A stretch of DNA of 64,000 nt, from positions 3,882,245 to 3,946,244 of the forward strand of contig NZ_CP034072.1 of assembly GCF_003855255.1 (NCBI RefSeq). The letters are read 5' to 3'. The notes beneath the pieces are model-generated. The model saw nothing but the letters and a program-made list of their open reading frames with translations. It made no database searches and was not told the DNA's origin. A program made the translations under genes and the position numbers. Position 1 is the first letter of the stretch, and the number at the start of each line of letters is the position of its first letter. This DNA is from Mycolicibacterium nivoides. GTDB lineage: Bacteria > Actinomycetota > Actinomycetes > Mycobacteriales > Mycobacteriaceae. Shown here piece after piece: positions 49,901-57,944 of the stretch.

Positions 49901-51465
49901 CGGCAGGATCCTCTTCCGTCGTACTCTGCTGCGGCACGCGACGTGGCCGTCCGATCAACTTTGCCGCTGGCCGTGTAGCTGAGTGCAGCGATGAATCTCA
50001 CTGCGCTTGGCACGAATTGGCTGGGTAGCCGCTGACGCAGGTAACCCTGCAGCTCACTCGGAGCAACCTCTGCGAGCGGGACAACATAGGCCGTCAACGC
50101 TGTTCGACCGAGTCGCCGTTCGCCGACCACGACCGCACCCCCGACCGCGGGGTGGCTGGTCAATTGCGCCTCCACCTCGGCCGGATGCACCCTTACCCCA
50201 AGGACTTTCACCTGTTCGTCAGTGCGACCACGGGAGTACAGCAACCCGCGCTCGCCGCGGACGACCAGATCACCGGTGCGGAACCACCGGATCGGTCCGG
50301 ATCCGTGATCGGCGACCGGGAAACCCGTCGCGGTCAGTTCCGGTGCGCCGAGGTATCCGTTGGCCAGGGCGGGGCCCGACACCAGTAGCTCTCCGTCATC
50401 GGAGACGTGATCGCGCACGTGGGGCAACGGGCGCCCGAGCGGCACGTCGTCGTCCACGTACGCGACACCAGGGTCGGTGCCAGGGCCGCTCAGTTGCACC
50501 GCATGGGTGATCATCGTCGTCTCGGTGCAACCGTAGGTGTTGAGCAACCTGATATGCCCGACGTCTAGATCGCGCCATCGCCTCAGTCGTGTTGGATCAA
50601 CCCGCTCGCCGCCGATCACCATCAACCGGATGCTGCTCGGCAGCAGTGCACGCTCCTCATCCAGGAAGAGCACCAATTCGTGCCAGAACGCCGTTGGCAG
50701 GTCGAGCACGCTGATTTCCCGCTCCGCCAGCATACGAATGAAGCGCGGGAACGAGCCGGAGTAGGCCGCATCATCGAAAACCAATGTCGCACCGGAGGTT
50801 AGCGCAGGCACGATCTCCTCCAAGCAGGTGTCCCAGCCCAGCGACGCGAACTGGAGCACGCGGTCCTCTGGGGTGAGTGCAAAAAGGTGGCGCAGCGCGC
50901 GCACCGTCACGCTCAAGGCTTGCCGCGAGACCACGACTGGCTTCGGCGCCCCGGTGGAGCCCGAGGTGCACAGCACATACGCCGCATCGCTCCGGTCCCA
51001 CAAAGGCTGCGGCAGATCGACATCCGCAACCACGGGGTCCTCGTCGAGCGACTCGACCCGCAGCTTCGTTCGTTCGCGCGGGTCCCAAGCCTCCGCAAAC
51101 AGCCGGTCCACGCCGATCGCTGCCGCGAGCGCCTGCTTGCGGACGACCGGAAGCCCGGCGTCGATCGGGCAGTAGGTCGCACCGGCTTGGAGACTTCCCA
51201 GCAGGTGGTTCACCGCAGCCGGCGTGTGCGCAACTACCGCGCCGGTCAGGCCGGACGCTCCTTCGACGCCGAATCGCCCTGGCCGGTAATGCAACGCGGT
51301 AAGGCGGACCTGCTCTGCGAGGTCTCGATAGGTGATGACGGACCCGTTGTGCACGACGGCGGCGCAATGAGGCCACTCGCGAGCCGCGGCGGAAAAGTCC
51401 GCAACCACGTCGGCAACCTCATCGGTGTCGGCAATCGCCGTCTGAGTAAACTCGGTAGACACCAC
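49897..51465 (-). CDS. Stand-alone adenylation enzyme, predicted to activate beta-lysine
   Basis: 522 residues. A complete NRPS-type A domain with no C or T domain attached. Cores: CTSGSTGAPKPV (ATP binding), NTYGCTETT (unusual C for P in GPTE), FRTGDLV and the catalytic lysine in SGKVDR. Aligned by eye to GrsA, the ten pocket residues read D-T-E-D-V-G-T-M-I-K. From memory this is the beta-lysine signature of the viomycin/capreomycin/streptothricin enzymes (DTEDVGTMVK), with I for V. Asp278 and Glu239 would fit a basic substrate. The start is a GTG at 51465 (a second GTG follows) with only a weak ribosome site, 67 bases after the regulator gene. Confidence 0.9.
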   Translation of the reverse strand: MVSTEFTQTAIADTDEVADVVADFSAAAREWPHCAAVVHNGSVITYRDLAEQVRLTALHYRPGRFGVEGASGLTGAVVAHTPAAVNHLLGSLQAGATYCPIDAGLPVVRKQALAAAIGVDRLFAEAWDPRERTKLRVESLDEDPVVADVDLPQPLWDRSDAAYVLCTSGSTGAPKPVVVSRQALSVTVRALRHLFALTPEDRVLQFASLGWDTCLEEIVPALTSGATLVFDDAAYSGSFPRFIRMLAEREISVLDLPTAFWHELVLFLDEERALLPSSIRLMVIGGERVDPTRLRRWRDLDVGHIRLLNTYGCTETTMITHAVQLSGPGTDPGVAYVDDDVPLGRPLPHVRDHVSDDGELLVSGPALANGYLGAPELTATGFPVADHGSGPIRWFRTGDLVVRGERGLLYSRGRTDEQVKVLGVRVHPAEVEAQLTSHPAVGGAVVVGERRLGRTALTAYVVPLAEVAPSELQGYLRQRLPSQFVPSAVRFIAALSYTASGKVDRTATSRAAAEYDGRGSCR

Positions 51466-51532
51466 TTCACTATCGGATGCCGAAAGGCATTGGTATATAG
51501 GTCATCCGAGCGAATTCCGAGTGGGTCCCGGA

Positions 51533-52450
51533 CTAGTTCCCCGCAAAATCCTCTTCGTACTCAATGGTTCGGGCGAGCGCCGCCGCTTGGGCGCGGGTGC
51601 TCACACCCAGCTTGGAGAGCAGGCTGTGCACGTGGTTCTTGACCGTGTGGACAGCAATACACAGCTGCTCCGCGATATCCCGGTTCGAAAGGCCCAATTT
51701 CAGCATCCCGAGGATCTGGGCTTCGCGGTCGGTGAGGGCTAGTTCCTTTGGTACCGGCTGCCGTTGCGAGGCGAGCGATGACAGCCTGCGGAGCAGTACC
51801 GCCGAAACGCGTGGCGAACAATGCGATTCGCCTGCAGCAACCTTGTGTATCAAAACAAGCAGGTCCTCAAGCGATTCGGTGCGTAGGTGATACCCAGCCA
51901 CACCCGCCTCGGCACACGCCACGATCTCCGATTCGTCGTCCTCGAACACACCCAGAGCGACAACTCGCACGTGCGGGCCCAAATTCAGCGCGCTCCTCAG
52001 TAATCCCGCACTGTCACGAGTCGCCATGTTCACCAGAATGACTCGGGGCAGTGTCGCTTCAAACGAGGCGATCAACGAAGGAAGATCCCACGCAACACCG
52101 GGCGCAGTCACTCCATGCGAGGCAACAACAGCGGCCACATAATCGCGGTACAGCGTGCAGTCGTCGACGATCAGAACTCGCGCTTCGCGGAGCAGGCCCC
52201 CGCCGGAGTCAGCTTCCCAGGACGACTCGCCCCTGCCGACAGCGGTCATCGGCACGAGTCGGTCGAATACTCCACCAGATCCGGTCGCGGACCCACGAGG
52301 ATGCGCCGGCCGGTGGCCGTTGCCCCCGGCCTGTCCGCACACCTCGTGCGCTAATCCTGCAGGTGCGGTCACCCGCAGTCCTGCCCCGGGTTCCACCGCT
52401 GTGAGGGCACAGATCGGGGCCGAGATCGGGCTGGCGGAAAACTCGTCCAT
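51533..52450 (-). CDS. LuxR/NarL-type transcriptional regulator with a degenerate receiver domain
   Basis: 305 residues from the ATG at 52450 (a GTG or other start up to 52552 and an ATG at 52249 are possible). The middle part has response-regulator form (VLIVDDCTLYRDYVA), but the usual phospho-Asp is Asn in VILVNMATRD, the Ser/Thr switch position is Gly, and the conserved Lys is Arg (GYHLRTES). It is therefore probably not phosphorylated. The C-terminal 65 residues are a clear LuxR helix-turn-helix (LTDREAQILGMLKLGLSNRDIAEQL, then TVKNHV). It sits directly upstream of the beta-lysine/polysaccharide run on the same strand and is its likely regulator. Confidence 0.87.
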   Translation of the reverse strand: MDEFSASPISAPICALTAVEPGAGLRVTAPAGLAHEVCGQAGGNGHRPAHPRGSATGSGGVFDRLVPMTAVGRGESSWEADSGGGLLREARVLIVDDCTLYRDYVAAVVASHGVTAPGVAWDLPSLIASFEATLPRVILVNMATRDSAGLLRSALNLGPHVRVVALGVFEDDESEIVACAEAGVAGYHLRTESLEDLLVLIHKVAAGESHCSPRVSAVLLRRLSSLASQRQPVPKELALTDREAQILGMLKLGLSNRDIAEQLCIAVHTVKNHVHSLLSKLGVSTRAQAAALARTIEYEEDFAGN

Positions 52451-53222
52451 GTGACCGCTTCGTCTAATCGCAAACCGGAGACGGTTCAGCCGTGTCCGGT
52501 TCACTTCGGAGCCGGCCCGCGAGTAGCGCTCCCGGCGTGAACTTGCGCTCAAGACCCGCTCCGGCCTCGAAACTCGTCAATGCGACCACGATCGCCATCT
52601 TGGCCCCTCGCTCTATGGCCAGGTTGTCCCACCTGCCGCAGGGACCGGGCGACAAGATCAATTTGAACTGGCTTCAGCAATTTTGCGGGAGATGCACCCG
52701 CTACCAGATGTGCGAATCTAGCACACGACCTATTTGTTTGCCATAGCTTCAGCGTCCGGTACTGAAACCCAGCCCGCCCATTCCAGAAGCGTCGTTGATG
52801 ACGCGCCCCATGACGAACCACTTCCCACCACGCACTTGCCACGGTTGCGTCGGCCAAAAGAGCTTTTCATGGGAAACACTGCAGGCTGACGGGTTACCCG
52901 GTCGCAATTTCCGACGCATGGAGCTTGGTGGCGCACTGATCGCGGCGACCCATCGAGTCGCTGGCCACCCGTCGCCGCCTGGCTCACCGGAAGCACTTTC
53001 CATGGCATGGATTTATTATCTAGATCGTTATATAGCAAACATGTTTCGAATATTTGTAGGGACGTTCAACTGCATCAGCTATTTAGTTGGGCTGACCGTT
53101 GCGCCGCGCTGACACCCCGCGCCTTGACGCGACGTCCTCTCCGGTCGGTGGTCGGCCGTGAGCCGTGGTCAGCCGGTACGGTAAGGGTTCGGACTCGACC
53201 GATGGACAGAGCGGAGCGTTCC
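52451..53222. other. Divergent intergenic region between the LuxR regulator and the GAF-ANTAR genes
   Basis: About 770 bases without a gene I can support; the frames here have no family features. The last 100 bases before 53100 are clearly A/T-rich (for example TTATATAGC near 53030), unlike the surroundings, and probably hold promoters for the plus-strand GAF-ANTAR genes. The minus-strand regulator promoter must lie here as well. Confidence 0.5.
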
Positions 53223-53996
53223 GTGAATGCGCCGGATCCGTTGGATGTGCGTGCGAGGTTTTTCGCTGCCTTCCACACGACCTCGCCTGACCACGATCCG
53301 GCTCAGCGACTGTGCGAGACATGCGTATCGGTTCTTCCGATCACATGGGCGGGGATCTCGGTGAAGGTGGAGGACGTTGGGCTTGAAGTCCTGCGGACCA
53401 GCGACGCCATCGCCGAACGTGCGGAATGGACTCAGGTCACGTTGGGCGAGGGACCCGGTGTGGACGCGATCGCATCCGGCGGCCCGGTGGTGGTGGCGGA
53501 CCTGTCCGCACCGGACGCGCGGTGGCCGACGTTCGCGAATGAAGCCGCCGGCATCGGCGTCGCCGCAATGTACGCACTACCGCTGCAAATCGGTGCGATC
53601 CAAGTAGGTGTCCTCGATCTGTACCGCGATGCTCCGGCCGAACTGGCCGCCATCGATTTCGCCAATGCGTTGGCGGTAGCCGAGATGGTGACCGCGACAT
53701 TGCTGAGCCCGGATCGAACAGATATCCCGATCGATTTGATCGGTTCTGTGTGGGACCAGCCCATAGGCAGTCGCGAGGTTCACCAAGCCACCGGGATGAT
53801 CGTCGCGCAGCTCGGGGTCAGCGCCCGAGATGCCTACGTCCGCCTGCAGGCCCACGCCTACGCGCACGGGCGTTTGCTCAGTGAAGTCGCCCATGAGGTT
53901 GTACATCGCCGGCTGAGGTTCGCACCAGGCGCCGATGCCGACCCGGCACCGGATCCAGACCCGGACCCGGATCCGGATCCTTCGGTGACCTCGTGA
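53223..53996 (+). CDS. GAF-ANTAR domain regulator
   Basis: 257 residues. The GAF domain (about 15-165) includes LGEGPGVDAI and RWPTFANEA. A C-terminal ANTAR domain (about 180-235, EVHQATGMIVAQLGVSARDA) would bind two-hexaloop RNA and prevent transcription termination. The C-terminus is an odd Asp-Pro repeat tail encoded by short GACCCGGATCCG-like repeats. The GTG at 53223 with GGAG ten bases upstream is chosen over the in-frame ATG at 53202, which has no ribosome site. A paralogous gene follows 53 bases downstream. Confidence 0.85.
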   Translation: MNAPDPLDVRARFFAAFHTTSPDHDPAQRLCETCVSVLPITWAGISVKVEDVGLEVLRTSDAIAERAEWTQVTLGEGPGVDAIASGGPVVVADLSAPDARWPTFANEAAGIGVAAMYALPLQIGAIQVGVLDLYRDAPAELAAIDFANALAVAEMVTATLLSPDRTDIPIDLIGSVWDQPIGSREVHQATGMIVAQLGVSARDAYVRLQAHAYAHGRLLSEVAHEVVHRRLRFAPGADADPAPDPDPDPDPDPSVTS

Positions 53997-54052
53997 GCAA
54001 CGTTGACGACCACAGGCGCAGAAGGAAAAATTGATTCCGGTAAGGGGATATG

Positions 54053-54790
54053 ATGGACCGGTACGAGCAACTAGCGAATACCTTCGTCGGACTGGCGGAC
54101 ACCCTCGTCGCAGACTACGACGTAGTCGAGTTCGCCCAGCGCCTCGTTGACAATCTCACTGCTTTGCTGCCGGTTTCCTCGGCGGGCATCATGCTCGGTG
54201 ACGCGAACGGGCGCCTGCACGTGTTCGCCTCGAGCAGCGAACACACCCGGCTGCTCGAATTGCTGCAAGTCGAGGCGAACGCCGGGCCATGCCTCGAGTC
54301 CTACGTCACTCGGAACCCCGTGCTGGTACCCGATATCCCAACCGAAAGCCAACGTTGGCCCGCGTTCGCCGAGCGCGCCGCGGAGTACGGGTTCGCAGCG
54401 GTGTTCGCGTTGCCATTGCGGTTGCGAGACGAGCGCATCGGCGCTGTGAATCTGTTTCGCACCGAACCAGGGGCATTGTCAGAGGGCGATCTCGCAGTCG
54501 GACAAGGATTGGCAGACGTCGCTGCTGTCGGGATACTGCACCAACGCATCCTGACCCGCGCCGAGATCATCAATCAGCAGCTGCAAAGTGCTCTCAACAG
54601 CCGAACCATCATCGAACAGGCAAAGGGCGTTCTCGCCGAACGCGGGTCGATCGGCATGGACGAATCCTTCGTATTGCTGCGCTCGCACGCCAGACGAACC
54701 AATCAACGACTGGCCGACCTGGCCCGCACCGTGGTCGGCGGTGCGGACACCACAACAATTCTCAACCCCGGCGCCGCACCCCAACTCTGA
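54053..54790 (+). CDS. GAF-ANTAR domain regulator, second copy
   Basis: 245 residues. GAF domain (about 20-165) with VSSAGIMLGD, ANAGPCLESY and ALPLRLRDERIGAVNLFR. ANTAR domain (about 175-230) with SRTIIEQAKGVLAERG, closer to the family consensus than its neighbour. Such proteins sense a small ligand or redox signal and act as RNA-binding antiterminators; they are numerous in mycobacteria. The ATG at 54053 lies five bases after AAGGGG; an ATG at 54050 adds one Met. It converges on the WXG/Esp-like pair with 6 bases between stops. Confidence 0.9.
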   Translation: MDRYEQLANTFVGLADTLVADYDVVEFAQRLVDNLTALLPVSSAGIMLGDANGRLHVFASSSEHTRLLELLQVEANAGPCLESYVTRNPVLVPDIPTESQRWPAFAERAAEYGFAAVFALPLRLRDERIGAVNLFRTEPGALSEGDLAVGQGLADVAAVGILHQRILTRAEIINQQLQSALNSRTIIEQAKGVLAERGSIGMDESFVLLRSHARRTNQRLADLARTVVGGADTTTILNPGAAPQL

Positions 54791-54796
54791 TACCGC

Positions 54797-55591
54797 TTAC
54801 ATGCGGCGCGACAAATCACCATCGTCGTAACGCGGCGGCGGCTGGTGCGGGGCCACCGGAGCCGCCGGCGCGTGCGGCGTAACCGGAGCTTGCGGCGGTG
54901 CCACCGGGGCGGGCCCGGCACTCGGACGATTTTCACTCGGTGCGGCAGCGCCTGCGCCCTGCGGAGCCCGCTCGGTGCGGTCGGTCATCTGAGTCTCACG
55001 AGCATCCAGGCCCGCTTCGCGCCGGTCCTGCGCAACGTCGCGGTCGTTCTGGGCCGTCTCCCGATCGTTCTGCTGCTTGTCCCTGTCGTTGAGCTTGGCC
55101 TCGCGCTCTTCCTGCTGCTGCTGCGGGTTCGGACCGCCGGGACCACCCGGGCCACCGGGCTGGCCGGCACCTGGCGCACCGTCTTTCCCCGCACCGTCGC
55201 CCTTGGCACCTTCCATGGCCTTCATCAGCGGCTCCATGAGCGAGCCGAACTGGCCACCCATCTGGCCCGCCATCTGAGCGGGCTGGCCGGCCATCTGGCC
55301 CATCTGTCCCAGCTGCCCCATCATCTGGCCGAGCTGGCCGACGCCCTGCCCACCGGATTCATCGGCTTTCTCATAGGCGCCCTGGGCGTCAGAAAGCTTG
55401 GCGTTGAACATGTTCTCTTTGGCCGACAGGGCCGTCACGTTCGTGGTCAGCGATGCCGCCAAGGTGGGCAAGATCCCGGCAATGGTCATGCTCATGGCGT
55501 CTTCGCCGGCCTGGATCGGCGGCATGTCCGGTAGCTCGATTCCAGCGGCACTCCAGTTGAGTGCGCCGGGCGTCTGCATCGGTGCGGTCAT
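54797..55591 (-). CDS. Predicted ESX-secreted Esp-like protein with YxxxD motif
   Basis: 264 residues. The N-terminal 100 residues are helical and end in a turn followed by YEKAD, which fits the YxxxD/E export signal of type VII substrates. Then come repeats rich in Gly, Gln and Met (GQLGQMMGQLGQM type), a highly charged segment with recurrent ND-R-x-x-x-Q-ND units that looks like a coiled coil, and a Pro/Ala tail. The ATG at 55591 has a strong AAGGAGGGG. It is 21 bases after the WXG protein gene and is probably exported with it as a pair. I cannot place it in a named Esp family. Confidence 0.72.
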   Translation of the reverse strand: MTAPMQTPGALNWSAAGIELPDMPPIQAGEDAMSMTIAGILPTLAASLTTNVTALSAKENMFNAKLSDAQGAYEKADESGGQGVGQLGQMMGQLGQMGQMAGQPAQMAGQMGGQFGSLMEPLMKAMEGAKGDGAGKDGAPGAGQPGGPGGPGGPNPQQQQEEREAKLNDRDKQQNDRETAQNDRDVAQDRREAGLDARETQMTDRTERAPQGAGAAAPSENRPSAGPAPVAPPQAPVTPHAPAAPVAPHQPPPRYDDGDLSRRM

Positions 55592-55612
55592 CGGTCCCCT
55601 CCTTGCGTCAGA

Positions 55613-56710
55613 TCACCAGTCGTCATAGTCGTCATCGCCATCGCCCAACTCGTGTTCCAGCGGGGCCGGGACGGCCAGTCCGGACGTCGTCCCGCCGCCG
55701 CCACCGGCGCGCTGGCCGCCGCCCATCATGCCCATGCCACCGCCCATGCCGCCTGCCGCGTTGGCGGCAGCCACCGGCGCGACGCCGCCGATCACGGCGG
55801 CACTGGCCCCGGCGTCGACGGAAACCGGTGCGGTACCGCCACCGACCATCTTCGACAGCAGAGGGGTCTGCGGACTCCCGCCACCCGAGCCACCGGGCAA
55901 TCCGGCCGCCTTGACCATCCCCGCGCCGCTGCTCGGCCCGGATCCCCCGGCGAGCGGATGGTTCGAGAACGCCGAGAACGGGCTGGGCCCGCCACCGGTG
56001 CCCTTGCCACCCGAGCCCAGCATCTGCGTGAGCTGCTGCAGGGGCTGCGACAGCTGCTGCAGCGGTTGGGAGAGCTGCTGGGGAATCTGCCCGAGCATCT
56101 GCGGGATCTGGCCCAGCATCTGCGGGAGCTGGCTGATCATCTGCATCATCTGCTCGCTGCCCTTTTGGGCCGCTTGCGTCGCCTGAGCCGTCGGCGGGGT
56201 GCCGACCTGCGGGAGGTTGGCTATCGTCCCGAGGCTGCTGGCCATCTCACTGCTGGCGGCCGAGACCGTCGCGATGTTCTGCGACAGCCCCATCTTGATC
56301 CGGCTCTCGATCAGCTCCTGCTTGTTGCTGAACGGCAACGCCTGCAGGGCGGTGACCTCCTGCTGGACCTCTTCGGCGGCCGCATTGAGTGTGGTCTTGG
56401 TCTGGACCACGGCGGCCGCCATCGTGGTCAACGCGGTGGCGATGGCCTGCGCCTGGGCTGCATTCGCCTCGTGACCGGCGATCATCGTGGTCGCCTCGCC
56501 CGAGGCCGCCACTGACGCGCCGCCCTGCCACTCACCGGTCAGCTTCGATAGCTGGTTGGTCTGCTGCGGGACGACGCTGCCGCTGATCTTGGTCGCGACC
56601 TTCGTGTACGACGCCGCAGCCGCGGTCAACTGGTCTTCATCGATGTTCGGCCAAGCCGGTCCCTGCAACGTCTGCGACCCGTACGGGCTACTGTCGCGCG
56701 GCATCCCCAT
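55613..56710 (-). CDS. WXG100/PPE-like predicted ESX substrate
   Basis: 365 residues. The first 160 residues are helical with a Trp-x-Gly turn (GEWQGGAS, near residue 61), as in WXG100/PPE proteins, though there is no N-terminal PPE triplet. Next is a low-complexity stretch of repeated QLPQMLGQIPQ-type units (about 195-235), then a Gly/Ala/Met-rich region, and an acidic C-terminus (GDGDDDYDDW). It begins 76 bases after ltp2 on the same strand and has AAGGGGG upstream. M. tuberculosis has PPE63 (Rv3539) at this place but in the other orientation, so the two are not simple orthologs. Confidence 0.75.
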   Translation of the reverse strand: MGMPRDSSPYGSQTLQGPAWPNIDEDQLTAAAASYTKVATKISGSVVPQQTNQLSKLTGEWQGGASVAASGEATTMIAGHEANAAQAQAIATALTTMAAAVVQTKTTLNAAAEEVQQEVTALQALPFSNKQELIESRIKMGLSQNIATVSAASSEMASSLGTIANLPQVGTPPTAQATQAAQKGSEQMMQMISQLPQMLGQIPQMLGQIPQQLSQPLQQLSQPLQQLTQMLGSGGKGTGGGPSPFSAFSNHPLAGGSGPSSGAGMVKAAGLPGGSGGGSPQTPLLSKMVGGGTAPVSVDAGASAAVIGGVAPVAAANAAGGMGGGMGMMGGGQRAGGGGGTTSGLAVPAPLEHELGDGDDDYDDW

Positions 56711-56786
56711 GCCACGGCCCCCTTCTACGCGTGATGCACATCCGGAGCAAACATTACCGTGCCGATCGGGGGTGGCGATGCACCTT

Positions 56787-57944
56787 TTACCCGAGGATCA
56801 ATCCCGAAGTCGGCACCCCGGTTCCAGCGGTGACCAGCGCATGCTCGACATTGTCGACCTGGTTGACCGAGGTACCCCGCAATTGGCGGACACCCTCGGC
56901 AATGCCGTTCATCCCGTGGATGTAGGCCTCGCCGAGCTGACCGCCGTGGGTGTTGATCGGCAACCGGCCGCCGAGCTCGATGGCGCCGCCGGCGATGAAG
57001 TCCTTGGCCTCGCCCTTACCGCAGAAACCGAGCTCCTCGAGCTGGATCAGCGTGTAGGGCGTGAAGTGGTCGTAGAGGATCGCGGTCTGAATGTCGTCGG
57101 GAGACAGGCCACTCTGCTCCCAGAGCTGACGGCCGACCAGACCCATCTCGGGAAGACCGAGCTCGTCGCGGTAGTACGAGTACATGGTGAACTGGTCGGT
57201 GCCTGCGCCCTGGGCGGCAGCCTCGATGACCGCCGGCCGGTGCTTGAGATCCTTGGCCCGCTCGGGCGTGGTGACGACGATGGCCACGCCGCCGTCGCTC
57301 TCCTGGCAGCAGTCGAGCAGCCGCAGCGGTTCGGCGATCCACCGCGAATTCTGGTGATCCTCGATGGTGATCGGCTTGCCGTAGAAGAACGCCTTCGGGT
57401 TGGTGGCGGCGTGCTTGCGGTCGGCCACCGACACCGCACCGAAATCGGCACTCGTGGCGCCGTATTCGTGCATGTACCGCTGGGCGATCATGGCCACCGA
57501 CGCGGCAGGGGTGCTCAGCCCGTGCGGATAGGACCAGCTGTACTCGACACCGCGCGAGTCGGCGTTGACGGTCAGGCCGGTCATCACCTGACCGAACCGG
57601 AACTCCGAGCGCTCGTTGAAGGCCCGGTAAGCGACGACAACCTCCGCGACACCGGTGGCGACGGCCAGAGCCGCCTGCTGCACGGTCGCGGCTGCGGCGC
57701 CGCCGCCATAGCCGATCTGGCTGAAGAACTTCAGGTCCCCGATCCCGGTGGAGCGGGCCACGGCGGTCTCCAGGTTGGAGTCCATCGTGAACGTCACCAG
57801 GCCGTCGACATCCGACGGCTTGAGCCCGGCATCCTCGAGGGCGTCGAGCACGGCCTCGGCGGCCAGCCGCAGCTCACTGCGACCGGAATTCTTGGAGAAA
57901 TCGGTGGCGCCGATACCGGCGATGGCTGCCTTGCCGGAGAGCAT
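56787..57944 (-). CDS. ltp2: Steroid side-chain retro-aldolase, thiolase-like (Ltp2)
   Basis: 385 residues, ortholog of Rv3540c. It cleaves 17-hydroxy-3-oxopregn-4-ene-20-carboxyl-CoA to androstenedione and propionyl-CoA, the last step of cholesterol side-chain removal. It has the thiolase-like fold (GYGGGAAAATVQQAALAVATG) and the C-terminal NTHGGQLGEAY of the SCP-x/lipid-transfer group, without a thiolase-type active cysteine pair. In known systems it needs the DUF35 domain of ChsH2 as partner; chsH2 is two genes upstream. The start overlaps the chsH1 stop. Confidence 0.96.
   Translation of the reverse strand: MLSGKAAIAGIGATDFSKNSGRSELRLAAEAVLDALEDAGLKPSDVDGLVTFTMDSNLETAVARSTGIGDLKFFSQIGYGGGAAAATVQQAALAVATGVAEVVVAYRAFNERSEFRFGQVMTGLTVNADSRGVEYSWSYPHGLSTPAASVAMIAQRYMHEYGATSADFGAVSVADRKHAATNPKAFFYGKPITIEDHQNSRWIAEPLRLLDCCQESDGGVAIVVTTPERAKDLKHRPAVIEAAAQGAGTDQFTMYSYYRDELGLPEMGLVGRQLWEQSGLSPDDIQTAILYDHFTPYTLIQLEELGFCGKGEAKDFIAGGAIELGGRLPINTHGGQLGEAYIHGMNGIAEGVRQLRGTSVNQVDNVEHALVTAGTGVPTSGLILG

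Noticed and set aside
52730..53112. About 100-codon frames on either strand between the LuxR and GAF-ANTAR genes
   Set aside because: No family resemblance, no ribosome site, and they run into the A/T-rich promoter-like stretch.
53930..53990. Short direct repeats that could suggest a CRISPR or tandem repeat locus
   Set aside because: They are in-frame 6-base units coding for the Asp-Pro tail of the GAF-ANTAR protein; there are no spacers or cas genes.
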